Source: Actinomadura bangladeshensis | Lineage (GTDB): Bacteria > Actinomycetota > Actinomycetes > Streptosporangiales > Streptosporangiaceae | Direction of reading: 5' to 3' | DNA length: 44,955 nucleotides | NCBI RefSeq assembly: GCF_004348335.1 | Contig: NZ_SMJW01000033.1 | Span: 1-44,955, forward strand | Program-made: the position numbers and the translations under genes | Part shown: positions 7,089 through 14,596 of the stretch, piece by piece | Layout of the letters: every line of letters begins with the position of its first letter | Position numbering within the stretch: position 1 is the stretch's first letter | Notes under the pieces: generated by a model | Database searches by the model: none | What the model was told of the DNA's origin: nothing | What the model saw: only the letters and a program-made list of their open reading frames with translations

Positions 7089-7913
7089 ATGCGTGTGCTG
7101 ATCGCCAGCGAACCGGGACGCCCCGAGCGGGACAACGAGGACTTCGCGGCGGCGGCACCTGGGCTGCTGCTCGTGGTCGACGGTGCCGGCGCTCCGGCCG
7201 GAGTCGAGTCGGGGTGCGTGCATTCGGTGTCCTGGTACGCGCACAACCTCGGCGGGCTGCTGCTCGCCGCTGCTGCCGACGTCGGCGTGGGCCTGGGCGA
7301 GGCGCTTGCGGTGAGCATCGAGCGCGTCAACGCGCTGCACGCGACGACATGCGACCTTCGGCACCCTGGCTCGCCCTCCGCGACTGTGGCGCTGGCAAGG
7401 GTACATGACGGGTGGCTTGAACACCTGGTGCTCTCGGACGCTGTTCTCGTCCTCGACCGCCGCGACCAGGGGCCGACCGTCGTCACGGATGGGCGGCTGG
7501 CTGAGGTGATCGCGCGGTTGGACGAACCGGACGACCGCCCCGCCGTCGGCAGTGACGAACACGCGGGCCGCCTGCGGAGCCGAGTGGAACGGCTCGCCGA
7601 GTACCGCAATCAGCCGGGCGGCTTCTGGGTGGCCAGCACGAAACCGGAAGCAGCGCATGAGGCGCTGATGGGGTCCACGCCCCTCGCCGACCTGGACGCG
7701 GTCGCGCTGCTGAGCGACGGTGCCAGCCGGTTGGCCGACCGCTTCGACCTGATGACCTGGCCTGACGTGCTCGGCATCCTGCGCAAGGGCGGACCTGGGG
7801 AACTGATCGCACGGACCCGTGAGGCTGAGGCGTCCGACCCGGACGGCGTGCGCTGGCCACGTGGCAAGGCATCCGACGACGCCAGCGCCGTCTACTGGGC
7901 CATCCGGGGCTGA
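7089..7913 (+). CDS. PP2C-family protein phosphatase-like protein
   Basis: A 274-residue cytoplasmic protein. It starts with RPERDNEDF, resembling the N-terminal D-containing PP2C motif, followed by LLLVVDGAGAP (motif with metal-binding D and G). Later come LSDAVLVL, AVALLSDGASRL and KASDDASAVYWA, which carry the C-terminal conserved aspartates. These are the metal-binding elements of Mg/Mn-dependent PP2C phosphatases. GAGGAA lies just upstream of ATG 7089. It follows the HTH gene by 14 bases and the HATPase gene lies just before that one, so a kinase-phosphatase switch acting on a regulator is a reasonable reading. The substrate is unknown. Confidence 0.8.
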   Translation: MRVLIASEPGRPERDNEDFAAAAPGLLLVVDGAGAPAGVESGCVHSVSWYAHNLGGLLLAAAADVGVGLGEALAVSIERVNALHATTCDLRHPGSPSATVALARVHDGWLEHLVLSDAVLVLDRRDQGPTVVTDGRLAEVIARLDEPDDRPAVGSDEHAGRLRSRVERLAEYRNQPGGFWVASTKPEAAHEALMGSTPLADLDAVALLSDGASRLADRFDLMTWPDVLGILRKGGPGELIARTREAEASDPDGVRWPRGKASDDASAVYWAIRG

Positions 7914-7930
7914 GCCCCGAGTCTCTGTAG

Positions 7931-8030
7931 ACCCCCCTAGACAGTCGCCGGTTCATCCCTTACCTTCACTGTGTACCCCTCTAGACAGTTCGCTCGCGAA
8001 ACGGGTCGGACCCTAGTGTCTAGGGGGGTG
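7931..8030 (+). promoter_or_regulatory. Three-copy CTAGAC operator region upstream of the transfer operon
   Basis: ACCCCCCTAGACAGT (7931-7945) and ACCCCTCTAGACAGT (7975-7989) are near-identical direct repeats 44 bases apart. A third, inverted copy at 8017-8030 reads GTGTCTAGGGGGGT and partly overlaps a CCCTAG-TGT-CTAGGG palindrome (8011-8025). The AGGAGG at 8037-8042 and the GTG at 8048 follow. This is the best operator cluster in the element and probably governs the eight-gene rightward transfer and replication operon. Confidence 0.6.
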
Positions 8031-8047
8031 GACGACAGGAGGACCTT

Positions 8048-8449
8048 GTGCGCAACATCCCGGTGGACGTGTCGGCGCTGACGTTCGTGTGCGTGTCGCC
8101 ACCGCGCCCCAAGCTGGTCAACCAGGACACCGGCGAGGTGAAGACCGACCGCAACGGTCAGACGGTGTTCACGGTGGGTCTGTCGGCCGCCGACGCGTCG
8201 GGGCGGGTGGACCTGCTCAACGTCGCGGTGACGGGCGACCAGTCGGTGACGATCGGGGAGGTCGTGACGCCGGTCGGCCTCGTCGCCTTCCCCTGGGAAG
8301 CGGTCCTCGGCGGTGAGAAGCGGTGGGGTGTGGCCTACCGCGCCGACCGCATCGCGCCCGTCTCCTCGGCCGCCCCGCCCTCGGCCTCCTCGTCGTCGGG
8401 CTCGTCGTCGGGCTCGTCGGATACGTCCGCTTCGGCGGGCGTGGCCTGA
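8048..8449 (+). CDS. Conserved AICE protein upstream of the FtsK/TraB translocase
   Basis: A 133-residue soluble protein starting RNIPVDVSALTFVCVSPP, with NQDTGEVKTDRNGQTVF, beta-rich in the middle and ending in a serine-rich tail (SSGSSSGSSDTSAS). Proteins of this kind commonly precede the translocase gene in Streptomyces-type AICEs; their function is not known to me. GTG 8048 has a strong AGGAGG. The serine tail is encoded by a 12-base tandem repeat at 8389-8420. The gene stops 14 bases before the translocase start. Confidence 0.8.
   Translation: MRNIPVDVSALTFVCVSPPRPKLVNQDTGEVKTDRNGQTVFTVGLSAADASGRVDLLNVAVTGDQSVTIGEVVTPVGLVAFPWEAVLGGEKRWGVAYRADRIAPVSSAAPPSASSSSGSSSGSSDTSASAGVA
8389..8420 (+). 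repeat. Tandem 12-bp repeat CTCGTCGTCGGG
   Basis: Two full copies and a partial third encode part of the serine-rich C-terminus of the preceding gene. Similar TCGTCC-rich tracts recur in the next small protein (about 9937-10047) and in the DUF2637 gene (about 10654-10712 and 10835-10905). Confidence 0.7.
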
Positions 8450-8463
8450 ACGGCGGCCCGGTC

Positions 8464-9804
8464 ATGAGTGACCTGCTCCCGGTGCTCGGGGTCCTGGCCG
8501 CTGCGGCGGCCGGGCTCTGGGCCTGGCGCCGCTGGCACCCGGCCTCGTTCTGGTACGGCGTCGGCTTCCCCGCCCGTGCGGTGCTGGTGTATCTGACGTG
8601 GCATCACGTCGCCTCGGGCTGCAAGCTGACCCGGCAGCGGCGGCGGCTCCGGCTCACTCTCGACGCCGTCCCGCTCGTCGGCCCGGCGTCCCGCAACGCC
8701 GCGACCGTGGTCGAGCAGAAGCGGCGGGTGCGGTGGGTCGACGTCGAGCGCGCTCCCCGCCTCGGCCTTTTGCGCCCGACGCGGCTCGGCTGGCGCATGC
8801 GGCTGCGCCTTCACGATGGGCAGGTACCGGCGGACTACGAGAAGGCGGCGGAGGGGATCGCGCACGCCTGGCGCGTCCACTCGGTTCGGGTGGTCGATGT
8901 GCGGCCCGGCTACGTCACCCTGTGGGCGACCATGCGTGACCCGCTCACCGAGGTCACGGTGTCGCCGGCGCCGGTGGAACTGCTGCGGGTGCGGCCCGGC
9001 AAGCTGGAGAACGGGCACGACTGGGTGATGGACTTCCGGACCGTGCCGCACTGGCTCAACGCCGGGGCGACACAGTCGGGCAAGTCCAACCTGGCGAACG
9101 CCATCCTCCGTGACCTGGCCCCGCAGCCGGTCGCGCTGGTCGGCTTCGACCTCAAAGGCGGCGTCGAGTTCACCCCCTACGCGCCGCGGTTGTCGGCGCT
9201 GGCCACGACCCGCAAAGAGTCGGTCGACCTGCTGGCCGATCTGGTCGGCGAGGTCGAGAACCGCATGGCCACGTGCCGCGCGCATGGTGCCCGCAACGTG
9301 TGGACGCTCCCCGAACACCTGCGGCCCGTCCCTGTCGTGGTCCTGGTGGACGAGGTCGCAGAGCTGTTCCTGATGGCCGACAAGTCCGAGAAGGAGGAGG
9401 TGTCGCGGACCGCTACCGCGCTGCTGCGGGTCGCCCAGCTCGGCCGCGCGTTCGCCGTCCACCTGATCGTGTGCGGGCAGCGCATCGGCTCCGACCTCGG
9501 CCCCGGCGTCACCGCACTACGCGCTCAGCTCTCCGGGCGGGTGTGCCATCGGGTCAACGACCCCGAAACCGCCAACATGACCCTCAGCGACCTCGACCCG
9601 GCCGCCAGCGACACCGCTCGTGCCATCCCCGCCGAGACTCCGGGGGTGTGCGTGGTCTCCGGGCAGGACGGCACCTGGCACCGTGCCCGCTCGGTCTACG
9701 TCCCCGAGAGCGAAGCCGAACACGCGGCGCGTGAGTACGCGCACCTGACCCCGGACTGGGACGCGCTGATCGGCTCGGTCCCGGCCGTCGACCCGGCCGC
9801 CTAA
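8464..9804 (+). CDS. FtsK/SpoIIIE-type conjugative DNA translocase (TraB/TraSA-like)
   Basis: A 446-residue AAA+ translocase and the expected sole transfer motor of the AICE, moving double-stranded DNA between mycelia. An N-terminal hydrophobic segment lies at about residues 7-20 and a second near 36-46. Walker A is GATQSGKS (201-208) and Walker B is VVVLVDEVAE with D296-E297. The following region RVAQLGRAFAVHLIVCGQR matches the FtsK arginine-rich helix and sensor strand. ATG 8464 was chosen because it follows the upstream stop and matches the family start; longer frames lack support. The length is typical of TraSA-type proteins. Membrane hexamer function and recognition of a transfer site are known for the family, not shown here. 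Confidence 0.92.
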   Translation: MSDLLPVLGVLAAAAAGLWAWRRWHPASFWYGVGFPARAVLVYLTWHHVASGCKLTRQRRRLRLTLDAVPLVGPASRNAATVVEQKRRVRWVDVERAPRLGLLRPTRLGWRMRLRLHDGQVPADYEKAAEGIAHAWRVHSVRVVDVRPGYVTLWATMRDPLTEVTVSPAPVELLRVRPGKLENGHDWVMDFRTVPHWLNAGATQSGKSNLANAILRDLAPQPVALVGFDLKGGVEFTPYAPRLSALATTRKESVDLLADLVGEVENRMATCRAHGARNVWTLPEHLRPVPVVVLVDEVAELFLMADKSEKEEVSRTATALLRVAQLGRAFAVHLIVCGQRIGSDLGPGVTALRAQLSGRVCHRVNDPETANMTLSDLDPAASDTARAIPAETPGVCVVSGQDGTWHRARSVYVPESEAEHAAREYAHLTPDWDALIGSVPAVDPAA

Positions 9805-9909
9805 CCGGCCCTCCTCCGCTCCCTTCCCTCTCCTTCGGCTCGGTGTGAGCCCTGATCGCGCCACGTCCCTACCCGCCCCATGCCCGGAACTCGTCCTGGA
9901 GGCTGCCCG

Positions 9910-10230
9910 ATGGTCGCTCGCGTCCGGTTTCTTCGTCCCCGTCCTCGTCCCCGGTTCGTCGCCGTCCCGTCCCCGTCGTCCCCGTCTTGGCCGTCCGGCT
10001 CGTCGTCCTCGGGTTCGTCCCGGTCGTCGGTGGTGTCGTCCTGGGACGTGTGGCGGATCGGCGTCGAGTGGGACGAGTTCCGCTCCCTGCACGTCGCCCG
10101 CTGCCAGCGCTGCGCCGAGTCGTTCGCCTCCTCGTCCTGCGGTGAGGTCGATGACTGGGCCGACAGCCACCGGTGTGACGCCGAACTGGCCGCGCTCCTG
10201 GCCCTCGTCACCTCCGGGCGGGCGGCATGA
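9910..10230 (+). CDS. Small Cys/His protein of AICE (possible SpdA-like mobile element transfer protein)
   Basis: A 106-residue protein. ATG 9910 follows GGAGG with seven-base spacing. The N-terminal half is basic and serine/proline-rich. The C-terminal half has WRIGVEWDEFRSLHVARCQRC and later HRC, a C-x2-C plus H-x-C pattern that could bind zinc and resembles the small mobile-element transfer proteins between translocase and spread genes in AICEs. The stop codon overlaps the ATG of the DUF2637 gene (ATGA), so translation is probably coupled. Confidence 0.7.
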   Translation: MVARVRFLRPRPRPRFVAVPSPSSPSWPSGSSSSGSSRSSVVSSWDVWRIGVEWDEFRSLHVARCQRCAESFASSSCGEVDDWADSHRCDAELAALLALVTSGRAA

Positions 10231-11063
10231 CCCGCCGCATCCTCGGCACGGTCGCCGATTCGGGGCCGGTGGTGGTGCTGGCCGGTATCGCGGCGGCGGG
10301 CTCGTTCACCCACATCCGCGACACCGCCACCGAGCACGGTCAACGCGGCTGGATGGCCTGGGCCATCGCGGTGTGCATCGACCTGACATGCGTCATGGCG
10401 GCCGGAGAGCGGCAGCGTGACAAGCGCACCGGGCGCGACACCGGGCGGCTGTCGTGGCCGACCGTCGTCCTGGTCGGCGGGATCCTGCTGTCGCTGGCCG
10501 CCAACCTGGCACAGGCCGACCCGTCAGTCTGGGGCTGGATCACCGCGGGCACTCCGGCGGGCGCGTTCCTGGTCGCGGTGTCGATGCTGGAACGCCGCAA
10601 GGCCGGCCCTGATTCGGTGGCTCGTCCCTCGCCGGTCCCGGACTGCTTCGGCCCCGCGTCCCCCTCGCTGTCCTCGTCCGGCTCGTCGTCCGATGGCTCG
10701 TCCTCGTCCCCGTGGGTGGTCTGGGAGCGCCCCACCACCGTCCCTGCTGCTGCCGGGGCTGTCCAGCACAGTCAGGACGACCAGGAGCAGGGCGAGGACG
10801 AGCGGGACGGCCAGACCTCCATCCCCGTCCCTGCCGAGCACTCGGCTTCGTCGCCGTCCGTCTCCTCGTCCTCGGCCCCTTCGTCCTCGTCGGCTCCGGC
10901 GGGTCCGCTGGTCGACTTCGCGCGCCGCGTCGCTGCCGAACACGAAACCGAGCACGGGCGGCCCATCACCCGTGACGCGCTCCGCGCACGCCTCGGCGTC
11001 TCCAACCAACTCGCCTCCGACCTGCTCCGCCAGCTCCGCACCGAAACCGCATCGCTCGCCTGA
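10227..11063 (+). CDS. DUF2637 membrane protein (SpdB-like spread protein)
   Basis: A 278-residue protein with three or four N-terminal membrane segments (about residues 12-28, 44-60, 73-92, 100-116) including LAANLAQADPSVWGW and TPAGAFLVAVSMLERR, which are characteristic of DUF2637 proteins of actinomycete plasmids and AICEs. A serine-rich linker follows (SLSSSGSSSDGSSSS and SSAPSSSSAPAG). The C-terminal region, RPITRDALRARLGVSNQLASDLL, looks like a winged or simple HTH. DUF2637 proteins are thought to be Spd proteins acting in intramycelial spread after transfer. It overlaps the upstream gene by four bases. Confidence 0.85.
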   Translation: MTRRILGTVADSGPVVVLAGIAAAGSFTHIRDTATEHGQRGWMAWAIAVCIDLTCVMAAGERQRDKRTGRDTGRLSWPTVVLVGGILLSLAANLAQADPSVWGWITAGTPAGAFLVAVSMLERRKAGPDSVARPSPVPDCFGPASPSLSSSGSSSDGSSSSPWVVWERPTTVPAAAGAVQHSQDDQEQGEDERDGQTSIPVPAEHSASSPSVSSSSAPSSSSAPAGPLVDFARRVAAEHETEHGRPITRDALRARLGVSNQLASDLLRQLRTETASLA

Positions 11064-11082
11064 CCCGCTAGAGGAAACCGCA

Positions 11083-11295
11083 ATGACCACTCGCGCCGAT
11101 CACGCCAACCCCACCACCTCGACCGGCCAGCCGACGCCGATCGTGCCCGGCCACCTGTTCGCCCGTCACCCGCAACCGCTGCCCGTGCTCCCGGTGCTCG
11201 TCGTCGGGTGGGCGTGCGGGACGTGCGGCGGGGGCGGGGTCGCCTCCGACGGCTCCACCTGCCCCGACTGCAACGGCCACGGCCACACCAACTGA
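11083..11295 (+). CDS. Small DnaJ-like zinc-finger motif protein
   Basis: A 70-residue protein ending with CGTCGGGGVASDGSTCPDCNGHGHTN. The two C-x2-C-x-G motifs resemble half of the DnaJ central zinc finger, and single copies like this are frequent small AICE and phage proteins. ATG 11083 follows AGAGGAAA. It lies 19 bases after the DUF2637 gene in the transfer operon. Function unknown. Confidence 0.75.
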   Translation: MTTRADHANPTTSTGQPTPIVPGHLFARHPQPLPVLPVLVVGWACGTCGGGGVASDGSTCPDCNGHGHTN

Positions 11296-11312
11296 CACGA
11301 GAGGCACCCGCC

Positions 11313-11468
11313 ATGTTCCTGCGCCGCTGCGCCTTCGCCGCCTTCTGGCTCGTCCTGGGCCTGTTCCTGATCCGCCAACCCGAGAACGCCGCCCACGCCG
11401 TCCGCGCCATCGTCGGCGGCCTGGCGCTGGTCGCCGACGCCCTCGCGCGGTTCACCACCGCCTTCTAG
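11313..11468 (+). CDS. Small membrane protein of the AICE transfer operon
   Basis: A 51-residue protein with an N-terminal basic-hydrophobic segment (FLRRCAFAAFWLVLGLFLI) and a second amphipathic or hydrophobic stretch. ATG 11313 follows ACGAGAGGCAC. Position between the zinc-finger protein and rep suggests a small Spd-type accessory protein; no family is recognised. Confidence 0.6.
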   Translation: MFLRRCAFAAFWLVLGLFLIRQPENAAHAVRAIVGGLALVADALARFTTAF

Positions 11469-11567
11469 ATCCCCGGCGTGGCCGCTGTCGCCGGCAAGCA
11501 TCCGCGGCCACGCCGGGTCCGCCCCACCACCCGCAACCACCCGCACAGGCGAGGAGACCGCCCCATC

Positions 11568-12980
11568 ATGCCCGACCCGGCACCCGCCATCAGCCCACTT
11601 GCCGCACGCGACATGGCCAACCGCTACAACCGCGCCGACTTCCGCGCCTGGGCACGCCGCGCACACGCCACCGGCGGCTGTGCCCAACCAGTCCACCTAC
11701 GCGGCCGCGTCACCCACCTCGACCCGCAGACCGGCGAGATCCTGCACCACTACTCCACCGCCCGCGAGCCGGGCGGGGCGCTGCGGGTGGCCTGCAAAAC
11801 CCGGCGGGCCTCGCGCTGTCCGGCGTGTGCAGAGACCTACCGGGCCGACACCTACCAACTCGTCCGCGCCGGACTCGTCGGCGGCAAAGGCGTCCCGGAC
11901 ACCGTCACGACGCATCCGGCGGCGTTCGTCACCCTGACCGCGCCATCCTTCGGTCCCGTCCACACCCGCCGCACCGGCAAGGGCGGAGGCGTGGTGGCCT
12001 GCCGTCCCCGGCGCGACGGCGGGACCTGCCCGCACGGGCGGCCAGTCTCCTGCACCGTCCGGCACTCCAACGCAGACCCTAGGCTCGGGCAACCGATCTG
12101 CCCCGACTGCTTCGACTACACCGGCGCGGTGCTGTGGAACGCGCACGCCCCCGAACTATGGCGCCGGTTCACCCTGGCCTTCCGGCGATACCTCGCGCGG
12201 TCGGCCGGGCTGCGGGTCTCCGACCTGCGGGACGTGCTCACCGTCTCCTTCGCCAAAGTCGCCGAATACCAACGGCGCGGCCTGGTCCACTTCCACGCCG
12301 TCATCCGCCTCGACGGACCCGGCGGCCCCGACAACGCTCCGCCCGCCTGGGCGACCCTCGACCTACTCAACGCCGCCGTGCACCACGCGGCGGGCGCCGT
12401 CACCGTCTCCACCCCGGCGGCCGGAGACGTCCCGGCCAAAGAACACGTGTGGGGATCCCAGATCGACGTACGCCCGATCACCACCACGGGCGAACTGACA
12501 GATACGGCGGTCGCGGGCTACATCGCCAAGTACGCGACCAAGGCGGCTGAGTGCGTCGGCACCCTCGACCGGCGCATCAGGCCGACTGACGACTTGGCCG
12601 ACCTTCCCGCGTCCGGTCACGCTCGGCGGCTCATCGCCGAATGCCTGCACCTGGCCGCGATCGAGGACTACGCGGGCCTGCGGCTGGCCGAGTGGGCACA
12701 CATGCTCGGCTTCCGCGGCCACTTCTCTACCAAGTCCCGCCGCTACTCCACCACCCTCGGCGCGCTGCGTGCGGCGCGTATCGAGCACAACCAGCGCGAA
12801 CACGACGACATCACGACCGGCCGCCTGCCCTTCGACGACGACCAGGTCCTCGTAATCGCTCACTGGCGCTACCTCGGCCAAGGCATGACGCCGGGCGAAG
12901 CACTGCTCACCGCTGCCCTTACCGGCAAGCCCTTGCCTTCTCTCGCCCCGTCCACCTCGCCACTAGGGAGCACGTGTTGA
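11568..12980 (+). CDS. RepSA-type replication initiator
   Basis: A 470-residue rolling-circle initiator of AICE type. It nicks the element's double-strand origin and starts replication after excision. HUH motif: LVHFHAVIRLDG. Candidate catalytic tyrosine region: AGYIAKYATKAAE. A cysteine-rich zinc-like region precedes them (SRCPACAETY, CPHGRPVSC, PICPDC). Start ATG 11568 follows GAGGAGACC; a longer frame from 11478 has no ribosome binding site. The length fits the RepSA family. It overlaps xis by a few bases at the 3' end, giving the rep-xis-int order known from pSAM2. A double-strand origin is probably in or near the gene but I could not define it. Confidence 0.9.
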   Translation: MPDPAPAISPLAARDMANRYNRADFRAWARRAHATGGCAQPVHLRGRVTHLDPQTGEILHHYSTAREPGGALRVACKTRRASRCPACAETYRADTYQLVRAGLVGGKGVPDTVTTHPAAFVTLTAPSFGPVHTRRTGKGGGVVACRPRRDGGTCPHGRPVSCTVRHSNADPRLGQPICPDCFDYTGAVLWNAHAPELWRRFTLAFRRYLARSAGLRVSDLRDVLTVSFAKVAEYQRRGLVHFHAVIRLDGPGGPDNAPPAWATLDLLNAAVHHAAGAVTVSTPAAGDVPAKEHVWGSQIDVRPITTTGELTDTAVAGYIAKYATKAAECVGTLDRRIRPTDDLADLPASGHARRLIAECLHLAAIEDYAGLRLAEWAHMLGFRGHFSTKSRRYSTTLGALRAARIEHNQREHDDITTGRLPFDDDQVLVIAHWRYLGQGMTPGEALLTAALTGKPLPSLAPSTSPLGSTC

Positions 12981-13156
12981 CCGACCTGGTTCTGACCGTC
13001 GACGAAGCGGCCGAACGGCTCCGTGTAAGCCGCTGGACGCTCTACAACCTCATCCGCTCCAACCAGCTCCGCACGGTCAAGATCGGCCGCCGCCGCCTCG
13101 TCCCCGTCAACGCCCTCGCCGAGTACATCGACCAGCTCATGGAAGAGGCTGCCTGA
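12974..13156 (+). CDS. Excisionase (helix-turn-helix, MerR/AlpA-type Xis)
   Basis: A 60-residue DNA-binding protein: TVDEAAERLRVSRWTLYNLI, then VKIGRRRLVPVNALAEYID. This is the standard excisionase/HTH_17 domain that bends DNA near att sites and directs the integrase to excision. AGGGAG lies at 12965-12970. GTG 12974 and TTG 12977 are both in frame and give proteins differing by one residue; spacing slightly favours TTG. It overlaps the rep stop and the int start (TGATG), so the three genes are translationally coupled. Confidence 0.9.
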   Translation: MLTDLVLTVDEAAERLRVSRWTLYNLIRSNQLRTVKIGRRRLVPVNALAEYIDQLMEEAA

Positions 13157-14484
13157 TGCCGAGAACCGCAATCGCCACCCCTGACGAGCCGGACGACGGC
13201 AAAAAGCGCAAGAGCACCCGGCGCAGTCGAGCCAACGGGGAAGGCTCGATCTACCCCTACCGGAACGGCTACGCGGCGTACGCCTGGGTGACCACTCCCA
13301 CCGGGGAGCGCAAGCGCAAGTACGTCTACGGGAAGACGCGCGACATCGTCCACGGTAAGTACGTCAAGCTCCTCAGCACAGCGGCTCAGCGGCCGGTCGC
13401 CACCACGGTGCCCACCGTTGAGACGTACCTGGCGTACTGGCTGCGCGATGTGGTCGAGCCGAACCGGGAGCCCAACACCTACTCGAACTATGAGCTGATG
13501 AGCCGCCTTCACATCGTCCCCGGTCTGGGGAAGAAGCGACTCGACCGGCTGACCGTCCGGGACGTCCAGACCTGGCTGAACAAGCTTCCCGGTGCCTGTC
13601 AGTGCTGTGCACAGGGCAAAGACGCGAAGCGGCCCGTAGAGCACAAGGACCCGCGCAAGCGGCGGCGGTGCTGCGCGGTCGGGGAGTGCTGCCAGGACTT
13701 CCCGAGTCGGCGGACGATCACGCTCGCGCGCAACACGCTGCGGAACGCGCTCAACCACGCCATGACGGAAGAGATCCTCGTACGGAACGTGGCGAGTCTG
13801 GCCAAGGTGCCGGCGGCCCGCAAGCGCGCTCGTAAGTCGTCCACCTGGACGGTAGAGGAGGCGCGTCGGTTCCTGGAGCACACGCGCCAAAGCAATGACC
13901 CACTGTATGCCGCGTGGGTCCTGATCCTGCTCATGGGCATGCGCAAGGGCGAGGTGTTCGGCCTGCGGTGGGCCGATGTCGACTTCGCGACCGAGGAACT
14001 CAGCATCGGCTGGCAGCTACAGCGCGTCGGCTCCCGCCTGATTCACAAGGAGCGGACCAAGACGGACGGCTCTACGGACGTCCTACCGCTTCCTTCCCTC
14101 TGCACGGCTGCGCTGCGGCTCCGTGAGACACAGCAGAAAGCAGAACGTGAGGCGTGCGACGACTGGCACGAAAGCGATCTCGTCTTCACGACCAGGACGG
14201 GTCGTCCGATAGAGCCGCGCAACGTCAACCGGGCCTTCGAGTCGCGCTGTGCTGCTGCTGGCGTCAAGGTGATCCGGGTTCATGACACCCGGCACACATG
14301 CGGCAAGCTGCTGGCCGCGCTGGACGTCCACCCTCGGGTCGCGATGCAGATCCTTCGGCACAGCAAGATCAGCCTGACCATGGAGATCTACACCGAGGTT
14401 CCGAGCGAGCAGACCAGGGCGGCGCTCAAGCGGCTCGGCGAACACCTGAGGTCCGGCGACGACAGCGGGGAGGCGTCCGCGTAG
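13156..14484 (+). CDS. int: Tyrosine site-specific integrase
   Basis: A 442-residue phage-type integrase that recombines attP with the tRNA-Thr attB. The N-terminal region has the GEGSIYPYRNGYAAYAWV AP2-like arm-binding pattern (residues 28-46). A SAM-like core-binding domain spans about 85-215. The catalytic domain carries R263 (GMRKGEVFGLRW), H376-x2-R379 (RVHDTRH), H402 (LRHSK) and nucleophile Y412 (EIYTE). The core-binding domain contains an insertion at about 147-180 with seven cysteines (CQCC and RCCAVGECC), probably metal-binding. The start overlaps xis (TGATG). The gene ends 42 bases before a terminator shared with the convergent tRNA-Thr. Confidence 0.96.
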   Translation: MPRTAIATPDEPDDGKKRKSTRRSRANGEGSIYPYRNGYAAYAWVTTPTGERKRKYVYGKTRDIVHGKYVKLLSTAAQRPVATTVPTVETYLAYWLRDVVEPNREPNTYSNYELMSRLHIVPGLGKKRLDRLTVRDVQTWLNKLPGACQCCAQGKDAKRPVEHKDPRKRRRCCAVGECCQDFPSRRTITLARNTLRNALNHAMTEEILVRNVASLAKVPAARKRARKSSTWTVEEARRFLEHTRQSNDPLYAAWVLILLMGMRKGEVFGLRWADVDFATEELSIGWQLQRVGSRLIHKERTKTDGSTDVLPLPSLCTAALRLRETQQKAEREACDDWHESDLVFTTRTGRPIEPRNVNRAFESRCAAAGVKVIRVHDTRHTCGKLLAALDVHPRVAMQILRHSKISLTMEIYTEVPSEQTRAALKRLGEHLRSGDDSGEASA

Positions 14485-14511
14485 CTGTACTTCGCTGCTG
14501 TACCTGTTAGC
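14484..14511 (+). promoter_or_regulatory. Putative integrase/excisionase arm-type binding sites, right end
   Basis: GCTGTAC occurs at 14484-14490 and 14497-14503, 13 bases apart, just past the int stop. The 28-base block matches 633-660 at the left end in 22 positions, in direct orientation. See the left arm entry for the reasoning. Confidence 0.55.
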
Positions 14512-14516
14512 AAACG

Positions 14517-14545
14517 GGCCCCTTCCAAGATCGGAAGGGGCCTTT
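14517..14545. terminator. Bidirectional terminator between int and tRNA-Thr
   Basis: GGCCCCTTCC and GGAAGGGGCC arms form a perfect 10-bp stem around AAGATC, followed by TTT on the plus strand. It can end both int and the leftward tRNA-Thr transcript. It is related to the hairpin at 463-494 outside the left end. Confidence 0.8.
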
Positions 14546-14552
14546 GACGTGC

Positions 14553-14596
14553 GAGCCGGCGAGGGGACTTGAACCCCTAACCTTCTGTTTACAAGA
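14553..14596. repeat. Right attachment site (att core within tRNA-Thr)
   Basis: This is an exact 44-bp copy of 503-546. It covers the 3' half of the tRNA-Thr gene, so the element supplies a new 3' end and keeps the tRNA functional. Confidence 0.93.

Larger units (their letters stand above)
503..14596. mobile_element. Integrated AICE (pSAM2-like integrative and conjugative element) in tRNA-Thr(UGU)
   Basis: The element is bounded by a 44-bp direct repeat and has a circular length of about 14,050 bp. It contains the AICE core: tyrosine integrase (13156), excisionase (12974), RepSA-type replication initiator (11568), FtsK/TraB-like translocase (8464) and a DUF2637 spread-type membrane protein (10227). 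No type IV secretion genes are present, in line with the single-protein double-stranded DNA transfer of actinomycete elements. No KorSA-type GntR repressor, Pra activator or NUDIX Pif gene was recognised. A DUF5753/HATPase/HTH/PP2C block occupies the place where regulators are expected. The leftmost 4 kb is lower-GC cargo. All core genes appear intact, so the element may still be mobile. Confidence 0.92.

Noticed and set aside
7838..7845. GACCCGGA, the 8-bp recognition unit reported for some TraB proteins
   Set aside because: Only this copy was noticed within the element, inside the PP2C-like gene. A transfer locus needs a cluster, so it is probably chance.
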